Shown: in pieces, positions 35,032 through 43,353 of the stretch
Layout of the letters: each line of letters begins with the position of its first letter
Position numbering within the stretch: the first letter of the stretch is position 1
Assembly (NCBI GenBank): GCA_031292485.1
Contig: JARLHA010000010.1
Span: forward strand, 48,706 to 112,705
DNA length: 64,000 nucleotides
Source: Mucilaginibacter sp.
GTDB taxonomy: Bacteria > Bacteroidota > Bacteroidia > Sphingobacteriales > Sphingobacteriaceae
Direction: 5' to 3'
Position numbers and translations under genes: made by a program
Notes under the pieces: model-generated
Databases searched by the model: none
The model's input: the letters and a program-made list of their open reading frames with translations, nothing else
What the model was told of the DNA's origin: nothing

Positions 35032-36252
35032 TTGAATTTCGCCTGGTTCGTAGCTAATCGTATAACATTTAAATCAAAGCGTACATTTTCAAAACTGATT
35101 GTACGGATAGCCATTATTGGCATTATGCTTGGCCTGGGCGTAATGATACTTTCGTTGGGTATCGTGCGCGGGTTTAAAAGTGCGATCAGGGAAAAAGTCC
35201 GCGGTTTTTCGGGGGATATGATCGTGGTAAAAAACGACCTGAACAGTTCATTAGAAAACTCACCCTTTAAAGCAGATCCAGACCTGGTAAAAAAGGTGAG
35301 TGCCATCCCTTTAATAACCCGGATAATGCCCTATGCCACCAAGCCGGGTATCATAAAAGCAAAGGGCGAAATTGAAGGGATCGTACTAAAAGGGGTTGAT
35401 AAGACCTACGATTGGTCGGTATTTAAAAAAAACCTGGTATCGGGCAATGTCCCGGATCTTGCTGATACCGTAACCGGGAAAAAGCAACTTTTGATCTCAA
35501 AATTTGTTGCTGACCGTTTACAGTTGAAGCCAGGCGATAAAGTTTGGATTTATTTTGTGCAGGAGCCGCCCCGGATTAGATCATTTGTAATTAGTGGTAT
35601 TTTTAGCTTCGGTATTGATGAGGTTGACAAAACCTATGTTGTTGGCGATATCTCGCTGATCAACAGGTTAAATAATTGGGCCCCTGATGAAATAGGCGGC
35701 TACGAATTGAAAGTGTCTGATTTCAACAAGTTGAACGCTGCTGAAGATGCGGTAAATGACCATTTGCCTGCCCGCTTAAAGGCCTACACCGTTATGGATA
35801 ATTACCCTGCCATATTTGCGTGGCTCGACCTGCTTGACGGAAATACCAGCGTAGTTTTATCATTAATGATTATCGTGGCGGTTATCAATATGATATCTGC
35901 GCTATTGATCATGATATTGGAACGCACAAATATGATCGGCATATTGAAAGCGATGGGAGCCACTAACTGGACGATTCAAAAGGTATTCTTATTTAATGCA
36001 CTTTACCTTATTTGCCTTGGAATGTTGCTGGGGAATGCTTTTGGGTTGGGGATAGAGATAATACAGTACAAGACCCATGTTTTTCAGCTCGATCCGGCAT
36101 CCTATTATATGAATTTTGTACCGATACAGTTTAAATGGACAGATTTACTGTTGCTCAACGCAGGTACTTTTTTGGTGTGTCTGCTGGTAATGATCGGCCC
36201 GTCTATGCTGGTTACCAAAATTACGCCGGTTAAAGCAATAAGATTTAAATAG
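35032..36252 (+). CDS. LolC/LolE-like ABC permease (FtsX family)
   Basis: 406 residues: one N-terminal membrane segment (about 22-48), a large periplasmic domain (about 50-265) and three C-terminal segments (about 275-400), the MacB/FtsX layout of LolC/E lipoprotein-release permeases. LERTNMIGILKAMGATNWTIQKVFLFNA is the usual coupling-helix motif. The start is TTG, with no ATG before residue 33. No ATPase is adjacent, so it must pair with one encoded elsewhere. The -7-like CATATTTG lies about 25 bp upstream. Confidence 0.88.
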   Translation: MNFAWFVANRITFKSKRTFSKLIVRIAIIGIMLGLGVMILSLGIVRGFKSAIREKVRGFSGDMIVVKNDLNSSLENSPFKADPDLVKKVSAIPLITRIMPYATKPGIIKAKGEIEGIVLKGVDKTYDWSVFKKNLVSGNVPDLADTVTGKKQLLISKFVADRLQLKPGDKVWIYFVQEPPRIRSFVISGIFSFGIDEVDKTYVVGDISLINRLNNWAPDEIGGYELKVSDFNKLNAAEDAVNDHLPARLKAYTVMDNYPAIFAWLDLLDGNTSVVLSLMIIVAVINMISALLIMILERTNMIGILKAMGATNWTIQKVFLFNALYLICLGMLLGNAFGLGIEIIQYKTHVFQLDPASYYMNFVPIQFKWTDLLLLNAGTFLVCLLVMIGPSMLVTKITPVKAIRFK

Positions 36253-36500
36253 ATGAGGTAAAAGGCAAAAGGTAAAGGGTAAAAGGTAGGAAATAGGTGA
36301 TATTTTCTTTGGTGACGCTTATTACTTTTTCTTCGTGATATCGTTTCATGTAATTTATTTGATTTCTTGGTCTGTCGGTTTTTGGCTAAAGCCAAACGGC
36401 AATGAGTTTAGCGCCGAAGGCGCTTTCACCTTTCACCTTTCACCTTTCACCTTTCACCTTTCACCTTTCACCTTTCACCTTTCACCTTTCACCTTTCACC
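36253..36500. repeat. inverted short-word repeat region with an 11-copy heptamer array
   Basis: Left, about 36254-36295: degenerate copies of AGGTAAAAGG. Right, 36424-36500: eleven perfect copies of TTTCACC, which reads GGTGAAA on the other strand. Between them are small hairpins (TTTGGCTAAAGCCAAA, GCGCCGAAGGCGC). The last heptamer supplies the stop codon of the next gene. No gene is seen inside. Confidence 0.75.
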
Positions 36501-37239
36501 TTATCCGATAGGCCAAGCCCAAACTGATCAATTGACTATGCGTATAGTAGGCGGTAGGTGAATCGTTAAGCAGATGATTGCTAAAATTGGTTAAGCCCTG
36601 TACAAAACCGGTGGTAATGCTAAACTTATTGTAGCTTAATGCTGCCCGGAAGCTAAACCTGAAATCAGCCGGGAATTTTCCTCTGTCCAGGTCAGTTTTG
36701 TAAATATTTCCACCCATGTCAGTAGCTTTGCCGTATTCGTGGGTATTTAAATTAAAACCAAGATCGAAACCAGGCATCAAATCAAGTTTTACTTTTTTTA
36801 TTTTCAAACGATAACCGATGTAGGGGTTAACATTAATGTCCTGGCTTTGTAAATAGGTTTGCCCGGTTGCCGCGGTAGGACCGGGGCCGGTAATGTCGAT
36901 ACCTGATTGATTAAGGTCAGTTCGATAAACATCGTTAAGATCAACCCTGCTTCTTAAGATTTGATAACCGCCCTGGAGGCCGAAAATAAAACCGGATCGG
37001 CCAACGTACTGTACCTGTACCCCGCCGCCATAACTAAAACCAAATTTATTTCCATAAGGATTGTTGGTATAGCCTGCTTTGGAATTCGCCACTGCGCCAT
37101 TAATAAATGAGGCAGAGGTAGTATAATTGCCGGTATACCGAAATAAGCCGGTATTACCCAGTAGCGATACTTCGACATTTTGTGCGTGAAGCTGTGTTAA
37201 TACCAGGAAAGTGAATAAGGTTAAAAAGGTTTTCTTCAT
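36496..37239 (-). CDS. outer-membrane beta-barrel protein
   Basis: 247 residues with a signal peptide (KKTFLTLFTFLVLTQLHAQN) and alternating strands ending in SLGLAYRIR, a typical barrel closing strand. FGFSYGGGVQVQYVGRSGFIFGLQGGYQ is barrel-like. It starts within 4 bp of the preceding gene (overlap 37236-37239), so it is coupled to the anti-sigma/barrel gene and is likely part of the same envelope-stress module. Its stop codon lies in the heptamer array. Confidence 0.8.
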   Translation of the reverse strand: MKKTFLTLFTFLVLTQLHAQNVEVSLLGNTGLFRYTGNYTTSASFINGAVANSKAGYTNNPYGNKFGFSYGGGVQVQYVGRSGFIFGLQGGYQILRSRVDLNDVYRTDLNQSGIDITGPGPTAATGQTYLQSQDINVNPYIGYRLKIKKVKLDLMPGFDLGFNLNTHEYGKATDMGGNIYKTDLDRGKFPADFRFSFRAALSYNKFSITTGFVQGLTNFSNHLLNDSPTAYYTHSQLISLGLAYRIR

Positions 37240-38738
37240 TTTTTATTGGTAGTGAAATTGAATTTAAGGTTTACGCCACCCGCGCCAAATTTAATATCCT
37301 GCGACCCAAGGCCCTGAAGCGGATATTTCAGGAAAGGTTCAAGCACAATGCGGTTTTTGCCAAGCGGGTATCCAACGCCAACGGCAAAGTTGAGCATTTT
37401 GCCAACATAAAACCCGTTAAAACTGTTATGCGAGGTTTCATTCTTTAGTTGCTGCAGCCCCGGTGAAGCCAGCGCAGGGTAATTATATTGATAAGTATAA
37501 GTTTCATTGACAAAAGTGCCCGAACTGAAACCCGCCAATACATAAAAATCATTTTTCTTCGGGTTAAATTCATATTTCAGGTTTAGCGGGATATCCAAAC
37601 CAACAAGGCTCGCATTGTAATTTTTATAGGTGGGTACGGAAGCCGTGTTAACTACGCCGGTTGAAAATAAAGCCATCTGGCTAAAATTAGCTGCGGGGGC
37701 GTTACCTGCTGCAATACCTGCTGCTGTCGGCGAAAGCGGAAAATTTTGAGATCCCCCGGCAGGCGAGCTGTTGTTAAAAGCCAGTGAATTTTGTGCAATA
37801 GTGATACCTGTAACCAACTTTAAGTTTTTGGTCAGGGTTATTTCAGACGTAACGCCCGCGCCAAGGTTTGCCTGGTTGCCGCTACCTTTGGCGTAGTTAA
37901 AATAAGTAGCGGCATAAACGCCAAAATGGACCTTCTTTTCCCCGTCAATTTTTTTGTTTACGGGTTGATCGTCCTCTGCAAACATGGAGGCTATTGATTT
38001 GGATGGAGTGGCGGGTTTGTTCACCGGCGGGGCGTTTTTACCCCGATCATCTATTCCAGGCTTATTCGCGCCGGTAACCTGTTTGTTTGTATTCGTTTGT
38101 ACGGTGGCTGCAAACTGGTTTGGCGGTGGTTGTATTTTGTTTTGCAAAATACTGTCCCTGCTTTTTACCCCACGAGTTATTTTGTTGCTTTTATCGCTGA
38201 TAACAGGCATAAAATCAGGGGTGTTAGCTGTACCAACGGGCTTGCTTTGTACAGGCCTTAAATCTACAGCAAGAGACGTTTTTTTGCTTGCGTCATTAAC
38301 ACCAGGAATAAACTTAGAGGTATTTGCACTACTGACAGGGGGGCTATGTACCGGCTTTACATTGTTTACACTGTTTTTTGCAATACTTTCCGAAATGCTT
38401 TTATTCTCATTTTTTATAACAGGCGATGGTGTGCCGTTTGTTGTTTTTTTGTTGCTTTTCTGCGCTATAACATTTTGATGTGGGGCAGTGTTGTGTTTTT
38501 TAATTGCGGTAATTTCTACCGGCGAATTATTCTTTTCAAATTCAAATAATCCAACGCCCAAAAATAAAAGTATCAGGGCGGCTGCGCTCCACCATAGCCA
38601 TACGATAGCACGGCGCTTTGTTTTTTCAGGGAATTTTTCCCTCAGCAGCAGCCATCCTTCATCAGCCGAAGGGGCATCGTAGTTATCGAATACCTCCCTG
38701 ATGCGGTTCTTAATGTCCTTATCTAACTGATCGTCCAT
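37236..38738 (-). CDS. fusion of anti-sigma-like N terminus with C-terminal beta-barrel
   Basis: 500 residues in three parts. Residues 1-45 are charged and resemble cytoplasmic anti-sigma regions of Bacteroidota (IREVFDNYDAPSADEGWLLL). One membrane segment follows at about 46-66 (IVWLWWSAAALILLFLGVGLF). A long Pro/Lys/Asn-rich linker with repeats (PVQSKPVGTANTPDFMPVISD and PVHSPPVSSANTSKFIPGVND types) covers about 75-260, and a beta-barrel-like domain about 265-500 (FGVYAATYFNYA ... VNLKFNFTTNKK). It overlaps the sigma factor gene by 20 bp. It may link inner and outer membranes and hold the sigma factor until the barrel senses stress. Confidence 0.75.
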   Translation of the reverse strand: MDDQLDKDIKNRIREVFDNYDAPSADEGWLLLREKFPEKTKRRAIVWLWWSAAALILLFLGVGLFEFEKNNSPVEITAIKKHNTAPHQNVIAQKSNKKTTNGTPSPVIKNENKSISESIAKNSVNNVKPVHSPPVSSANTSKFIPGVNDASKKTSLAVDLRPVQSKPVGTANTPDFMPVISDKSNKITRGVKSRDSILQNKIQPPPNQFAATVQTNTNKQVTGANKPGIDDRGKNAPPVNKPATPSKSIASMFAEDDQPVNKKIDGEKKVHFGVYAATYFNYAKGSGNQANLGAGVTSEITLTKNLKLVTGITIAQNSLAFNNSSPAGGSQNFPLSPTAAGIAAGNAPAANFSQMALFSTGVVNTASVPTYKNYNASLVGLDIPLNLKYEFNPKKNDFYVLAGFSSGTFVNETYTYQYNYPALASPGLQQLKNETSHNSFNGFYVGKMLNFAVGVGYPLGKNRIVLEPFLKYPLQGLGSQDIKFGAGGVNLKFNFTTNKK

Positions 38739-39282
38739 GTTTTAATGCTTCAGTTCTTAATACGCTTCTTAATTTTTCCTTGGCCCTGCTCAGGTAAACC
38801 CTTGATGAGCTTACGGGGATGGCCAGCAGTACAGCTATTTCGTCATGGCTATACCCGTCTATTTCATATAAATTGAAAATGGTAAGCTGTATTGGCGGCA
38901 ATACACTCATCATCTTTATAATATCCTGCGCATGCAGATCGTCTAATGCACTGGCGTTTATGGGCGGGTTGGTAGTTTCAATATCAACATTGAGTTGAAG
39001 TTTCAAGTCCTTTCGCCGCCGGTCTATACACGTATTTACAATAATGGTGCGCAGCCAGGCTTTAAAAGGTCTGTCGCTGTTAAAATTGTTTATTGAATTA
39101 AATACTTTTATAAATGCGTCATTTACAACCTCTAAAGCATCGTCCCGGTTTAAACTATAGCGCAAACCAATACCCATAGCGTAGCTATAGAATTGTTTAT
39201 ACAACAATTCCTGGTACTTTAAGCTGCCTGTTTTGCATTGACTGATAATTTCTTCTTCAGCAATACGCCGGGGTTGATGCAT
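38719..39282 (-). CDS. ECF-type RNA polymerase sigma factor
   Basis: 187 residues. Region 2 (YRQFYSYAMGIGLRYSLNRD-like, with DDALEVVNDAFIKVFNSINNF) binds the -10 DNA and core polymerase; region 4 (LPPIQLTIFNLYEIDGYSHDEIAVLL) contains the HTH. It is the first gene of a three-gene unit with a membrane-anchored anti-sigma/barrel fusion and a barrel protein, which suggests control by envelope state. Auto-regulation is likely but no ECF promoter is visible by eye. Confidence 0.92.
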   Translation of the reverse strand: MHQPRRIAEEEIISQCKTGSLKYQELLYKQFYSYAMGIGLRYSLNRDDALEVVNDAFIKVFNSINNFNSDRPFKAWLRTIIVNTCIDRRRKDLKLQLNVDIETTNPPINASALDDLHAQDIIKMMSVLPPIQLTIFNLYEIDGYSHDEIAVLLAIPVSSSRVYLSRAKEKLRSVLRTEALKHGRSVR

Positions 39283-39366
39283 TAAGTGTGTTTAATTCAG
39301 CCTTAATTTAGTTATTTATTGACAATACGGAAAGATAGGATTTAACGCTACATACGGTTTGAATTT

Positions 39367-39433
39367 AGTTAGTGAGTGATGAGTAGTGAGTAGTTTCAGC
39401 TATTCGAAGCAGACCACTCACTACTCACTAATT
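39367..39433. repeat. inverted tandem-word element (AGTGAGT family)
   Basis: The left arm 39367-39394 repeats AGTGAGTGATGAGTAGTGAGTAGT. The right arm 39413-39433 reads ACCACTCACTACTCACTAATT, its inverse. The right arm overlaps the last codons of the lipoprotein gene. It could end transcription from either side. Confidence 0.65.
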
Positions 39434-39874
39434 GGCCTTCTTTAAATTATACTTCAGTATCAGCGTGTCCAGATATGAACGGTAACCGATCTGAAGCGTA
39501 GTGCCGTCATATGAATAGCTGTATAAACCATTTAAATGGACTTTCGCCGCAGCGCCTGCTGCCTGGTAAGTATCGTGGTCCTGGAAATAAATGGTATTAT
39601 TTGCCTGGTAAACAATAAAACCTCCATAACTCCCTTCATGAACGGTTGAAGTATCGCCGGTAACTTTAAAGCCGGTAGCCGCCTGCATATCCAGCGTGAT
39701 ATTTGCCGAAGCAGAATCAATCGTGATTGATTTATGGTGGATCACCTCGAAATGGCCGCTAAAGGTTCCGACAGGGGCAAGCGTAGTTGGTGTTGGGTTA
39801 TTGCTTTTGTTAGCCGAGCAACCGTATGCGAACAACAGTATAGATATCAAAAAATATAGTATCGTATTTTTCAT
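39428..39874 (-). CDS. lipoprotein of unknown function
   Basis: 148 residues. The signal peptide ends in LLFAYGC, a lipobox giving Cys19, then SANKSNNPTPTTLAP as a flexible tether. The rest is beta-rich (FSGHFEVIHHKSITIDSASANITL). No family is recognised; lipocalin-like folds look similar but there is no diagnostic motif. It lies just downstream of mazG. Confidence 0.78.
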   Translation of the reverse strand: MKNTILYFLISILLFAYGCSANKSNNPTPTTLAPVGTFSGHFEVIHHKSITIDSASANITLDMQAATGFKVTGDTSTVHEGSYGGFIVYQANNTIYFQDHDTYQAAGAAAKVHLNGLYSYSYDGTTLQIGYRSYLDTLILKYNLKKAN

Positions 39875-39936
39875 AAAATATTCATTTATAGCCGGTACGA
39901 AGTTTTTTATTTAAACGATACACTATCTGTTTATTT

Positions 39937-40740
39937 TTAATGCCGTTTCGCCTCTTCCCAGAAAATATCCATTTCGGCAAGGCTCATATCATGCAGTTGT
40001 TTGCCGCTTTCTTTTGCCTTACTCTCAAGGTACTGGAACCGCTTTATAAATTTACGATTTGTTTTCTCCAAAGCATCCTCCGGATTAATATTTATAAAAC
40101 GCGCATAATTGATGAGCGAAAATAGCAGGTCGCCAAATTCGCCCTCTGCTTTTTCAATATCGATAGCGGTATTGTCTTCTGCATTAAATTCATTTCTGAA
40201 TTCCTGCATCTCTTCTTCTACTTTGGCCCATACCTGGCTTTTCTCTTCCCAGTCGAACCCAACTCCCCTGGCCTTTTCCTGTATGCGCGAAGCTTTTACC
40301 AAAGCCGGTAATGACGCGGGCACACCGGCCAAAACCGAGCGGTTACCTTCTTTTAGTTTAATCTGCTCCCAGTTGCGTTTTACATCGGTTTCATCCTTTA
40401 CCTCTACATCGCCGTAAATATGCGGGTGCCGGTTTACCAGTTTATCGCAAATGCTGTTTAATACATCGGTGATGTTAAAATCATTGGTTTCCGAAGCGAT
40501 GCGGGCATAAAAAACAAGGTGCAGCATAATATCGCCGAGTTCCTTTTTTATTTCGGGCATATCCGCGCTTAATATCGCGTCCGATAATTCGTAGGTTTCT
40601 TCGATGGTTAGGTGGCGAAGACTTTCCAGTGTTTGCTTTTTATCCCAGGGGCAGTTCAGGCGCAGATCGTCCATAATGGTCAGTAGCCTGGTAAAGGCGG
40701 TTTCGGGGGTAGGAGCGGTTGAAGGAGGTATTAATGGCAT
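39937..40740 (-). CDS. mazG: nucleoside triphosphate pyrophosphohydrolase
   Basis: 267 residues with two tandem MazG domains. The first contains CPWDKKQTLESLRHLTIEETYELSDAI and KELGDIMLHLVFYARIA; the second contains EMQEFRNEF and EGEFGDLLFSLINYARF. The EExxE and ExxD residues bind Mg and hydrolyse NTPs to NMPs, cleaning the nucleotide pool. Length and order match E. coli MazG. Confidence 0.95.
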   Translation of the reverse strand: MPLIPPSTAPTPETAFTRLLTIMDDLRLNCPWDKKQTLESLRHLTIEETYELSDAILSADMPEIKKELGDIMLHLVFYARIASETNDFNITDVLNSICDKLVNRHPHIYGDVEVKDETDVKRNWEQIKLKEGNRSVLAGVPASLPALVKASRIQEKARGVGFDWEEKSQVWAKVEEEMQEFRNEFNAEDNTAIDIEKAEGEFGDLLFSLINYARFININPEDALEKTNRKFIKRFQYLESKAKESGKQLHDMSLAEMDIFWEEAKRH

Positions 40741-40906
40741 GTTTTAATTCAATTACACAAATTGCACGAATTTTTTCGAATAGTACGAATTCGAAGTAAA
40801 AATAGGTTTTAAGTCCGAAAGACAGGAAGTCTCGAAGAAGAAAGTTCTGTAGAGGGATTTAATGACTTTTATTTAATTTTATTCATAAATCGAATTCATT
40901 AAAACA

Positions 40907-41662
40907 ATGCCCGATCACAACCAACTGCTTTACGCCATCGAAGTGCATTCCGTTGAGGGAATTGAACGATATTTTGCCGACGGCGGCAGCCCGAACGATT
41001 TGTTGCCCAATGGCATGCCTGTGTTTATTACAATGATTGAAATGTACACCCGTACGCCGAGGTTTAAAGATTGTGTGAAAGCTTTTACTGATGCGGGGTT
41101 AATATTTAAGGATAAAGCGCTGCTAACCGTTTTAATTGATGATGCAGCAAAGCTTGAAGAAATCATTAAGGATGACCGGAACATCGTAACCAAAACTTAC
41201 TTTCAATACAACAATACCTACACGCCATTGACCGGAGGCACGCTGCTCCATTTTTGTGCTGAATATAATTGTATTGCCTGCGCGGGTATATTGGTGAAAA
41301 ATGGCGCGGATGTAAACGCACCGGCCGCTTATGACGAATACGGTTTCGGCGGGCATACTCCCATTTTTCATACCGTAAATCAAAACACCAATAATTCCAT
41401 CGACATGCTGCATTTCCTGCTTGAAAATGGGGCCGGTCTAAGCCTGACAGTTAAAGGTTTGATATGGGGTAGAGGGTACGAGTGGGAAACCTTTATCCCC
41501 GCTGTAAATCCCGTTAGCTACGCCATGATGGGCCTGTTGCCCATGATGCATCGGAGGGAGGATACGGTAGCGGAAATTGTATCTCTGCTAATTAAACACG
41601 CATATAACACTGATTATAAACCTTCAAATGTGCCGAATGCTTATTTGAAGCATTCAGTGTAA
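40907..41662 (+). CDS. ankyrin-repeat protein
   Basis: 251 residues, cytoplasmic. One clear ankyrin repeat is GGTLLHFCAEYNCIACAGILVKNGADVNAP (about 105-135), with neighbouring degenerate repeats (LYAIEVHSVEGIERYFADGG at the start, IFHTVNQNTNNSIDMLHFLLENGAGLS after it). Probably a protein-binding scaffold; the partner is unknown. It is monocistronic. Confidence 0.8.
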   Translation: MPDHNQLLYAIEVHSVEGIERYFADGGSPNDLLPNGMPVFITMIEMYTRTPRFKDCVKAFTDAGLIFKDKALLTVLIDDAAKLEEIIKDDRNIVTKTYFQYNNTYTPLTGGTLLHFCAEYNCIACAGILVKNGADVNAPAAYDEYGFGGHTPIFHTVNQNTNNSIDMLHFLLENGAGLSLTVKGLIWGRGYEWETFIPAVNPVSYAMMGLLPMMHRREDTVAEIVSLLIKHAYNTDYKPSNVPNAYLKHSV

Positions 41663-41788
41663 TTATTTTTAAAGGATTAAACAGGTTTGCCGCCTCATGA
41701 TGTTTTAAAAAAAATTAATGATAACATTCCTTTTTGTTAATGCAGAAGTGATCTTAACTTGTTCTATTTGTTGCAAACTTATTACTTT

Positions 41789-42616
41789 ATGGTCGGGAAA
41801 ATCTACTTCAGTTTATTCTTATTGCTATCAATAAGCTATTTTGTTAAAGCCCAGTCCTTTGATGACGGTTCAGGCAGCGGCTCCTTTACGCAGCCGCAGC
41901 CATTTTTGTACACCATAAACGCGCTTAACCCGGCGGCGAGGCATTGGAGCCTGAATTATTCAGGCGGTTATGGCCAGTACACCGTAACCCCACTTGGTTT
42001 CGATGGCGTCAATCAGAACGTTGCGGTGAAAGGCTATTTAGGCAACCGTTTTACCTTATTTGCTACCATGGGAATTGGCTTTGGTACCGGCGGAAACACA
42101 CAGACCTTTCAGCAGGCCGAAATATTTAAAGATTTCATTGGCGGTAAAAGCGCGTCTGGTTTCAGATTCGGAACAAGTTTGGGCGTAATAAGAGAGTTTA
42201 GCAATGATATTGTGGCGCTTAGCAGGCTTAATGCTGCCTATGAAAACGCCGCATGGAAACTGGCTACAAACGTAAGGGTGGAAAAAGCATTTTCTACAGT
42301 AAGGGACAAATTTGATGTAATATCAAGTTTTGGTATATTAAGAAGAATCAACGGACAGCTTTTTGGAGGTGTTGAAGCCGTAGGGCAGGATTTGGAAGGA
42401 TTATGGGAAAGTGAAACTGAGGGTGGTGCCAAGGTATTGGTGGGCCCAACTTTAAATTACGTACCAATGGGCTCAAGGCTATCATTTTCGCTCTGTGCAG
42501 GCCCAATCTACTATGTTACCCATAGTACGGTAACTCTGTTCGATTCAGCAGTAAGGGAGTTGCCATCAAATACCGGTTTTACGATAAAATTTAATGTTGG
42601 ATTTAATTTTCTATAA
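41789..42616 (+). CDS. exported beta-barrel-like protein
   Basis: Starting at ATG 41789 gives 275 residues with the signal peptide MVGKIYFSLFLLLSISYFVKAQ. A longer reading from TTG 41759 adds ten hydrophobic residues and is less likely. The C-terminal part alternates strands and ends GFTIKFNVGFNFL, a barrel-type end. No family is recognised. Its stop overlaps the end of the convergent mnmD gene by 6 bp. Confidence 0.72.
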   Translation: MVGKIYFSLFLLLSISYFVKAQSFDDGSGSGSFTQPQPFLYTINALNPAARHWSLNYSGGYGQYTVTPLGFDGVNQNVAVKGYLGNRFTLFATMGIGFGTGGNTQTFQQAEIFKDFIGGKSASGFRFGTSLGVIREFSNDIVALSRLNAAYENAAWKLATNVRVEKAFSTVRDKFDVISSFGILRRINGQLFGGVEAVGQDLEGLWESETEGGAKVLVGPTLNYVPMGSRLSFSLCAGPIYYVTHSTVTLFDSAVRELPSNTGFTIKFNVGFNFL

Positions 42617-43294
42617 GGTCTTTACCGCCCGCAGCATTTCCCGTTTTCCAGGTGCTCCCGGCGCTTTTTCAACTTTACATCCAAGGGCTTTTACTGCCCG
42701 CTTTAAATTTCCTGTAATAGCATAGGTGACAAACACACCGCCTGGTTTTAGAAATTTTATCGTATGGGCGATAGCAGTTTCGTCCCACATCTCGGGCTGG
42801 TACATGGCCGCGAAGGCATCAAAATAGATGAGATTATACTGTTTTTCGGATCTGAAATCCAGAAGTTTGCAGTGGGCAATTTGCAGTTTGCACTGCGCGG
42901 TTATACCTGTCTCTGCTTTCAAACAATCCGGGTATTTTTCAATAAAACTGTTCCAGGTTTGCGGCTGCAAATATTGCTCATACCCGGTTTGACTAATCAT
43001 TTCAGGGCTTAAAGGATAAGCCTCGATGCCGGTATAATTTAGTTCGATACCTTTTTCATCGCAATGTTCAGCGCTTAATAAAAAGTTGAGGCCGGTGCCG
43101 AAGCCCACTTCGAGAATGGAGATGCGAGCCCTCTCTAAATCTCCCCTGGTAGGGGAGAAAAAATACTTCAGTCCCGAATTCAAAAATACATGTCGGCTTT
43201 CCTGCAGGGCACCGTGCTTTGAATGGTAATTTTCGCCTACTTCAGCATTGTAAATGGTATTCGAGCCATCCGCCGTTTTTACTATTTCAAGCAT
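42611..43294 (-). CDS. mnmD: tRNA 5-methylaminomethyl-2-thiouridine methyltransferase (MnmD)
   Basis: 227 residues, the MnmC1-like methyltransferase that makes mnm5s2U34 in tRNA. N-terminal YNAEVGENYHSKHGALQES, SAM site ILEVGFGTGLN, then FDAFAAMYQPEMWDE and GVFVTYAITGNLKRAVKALGC are diagnostic. Between LKYF and RISILEVG, where the family usually has a short loop, about eleven extra residues (FSPTRGDLERA) come from a palindromic DNA element at 43129-43163. No oxidase domain is fused, as is usual in Bacteroidota. Confidence 0.92.
   Translation of the reverse strand: MLEIVKTADGSNTIYNAEVGENYHSKHGALQESRHVFLNSGLKYFFSPTRGDLERARISILEVGFGTGLNFLLSAEHCDEKGIELNYTGIEAYPLSPEMISQTGYEQYLQPQTWNSFIEKYPDCLKAETGITAQCKLQIAHCKLLDFRSEKQYNLIYFDAFAAMYQPEMWDETAIAHTIKFLKPGGVFVTYAITGNLKRAVKALGCKVEKAPGAPGKREMLRAVKTL
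43129..43163. repeat. in-frame palindromic element inside mnmD
   Basis: CTCCCCTGGTAGGGGAG (43141-43157) is a 7-bp perfect stem with a three-base loop, flanked by CTCTCTAAAT and a run of A. It encodes SPTRGDLERA within MnmD. I recall similar CTCTCTAAATCTCCCC strings as dispersed repeats between genes of Bacteroidota. Confidence 0.7.
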
Positions 43295-43353
43295 CTTAAT
43301 TCGTTAACGCGTAAATGCCTGCTGCCGGCATTAGTATGAACTTAGTTGTACGC

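Noticed and set aside
36424..36500. Phase variation by the heptamer array
   Set aside because: The array lies after the barrel gene, giving only its stop codon, so a copy-number change would not shift a coding frame.
37984..38478. Plus-strand ORF of 164 codons inside the anti-sigma/barrel gene
   Set aside because: Its length is a by-product of the low-complexity linker on the other strand; it is leucine/phenylalanine-rich without start context or family features.
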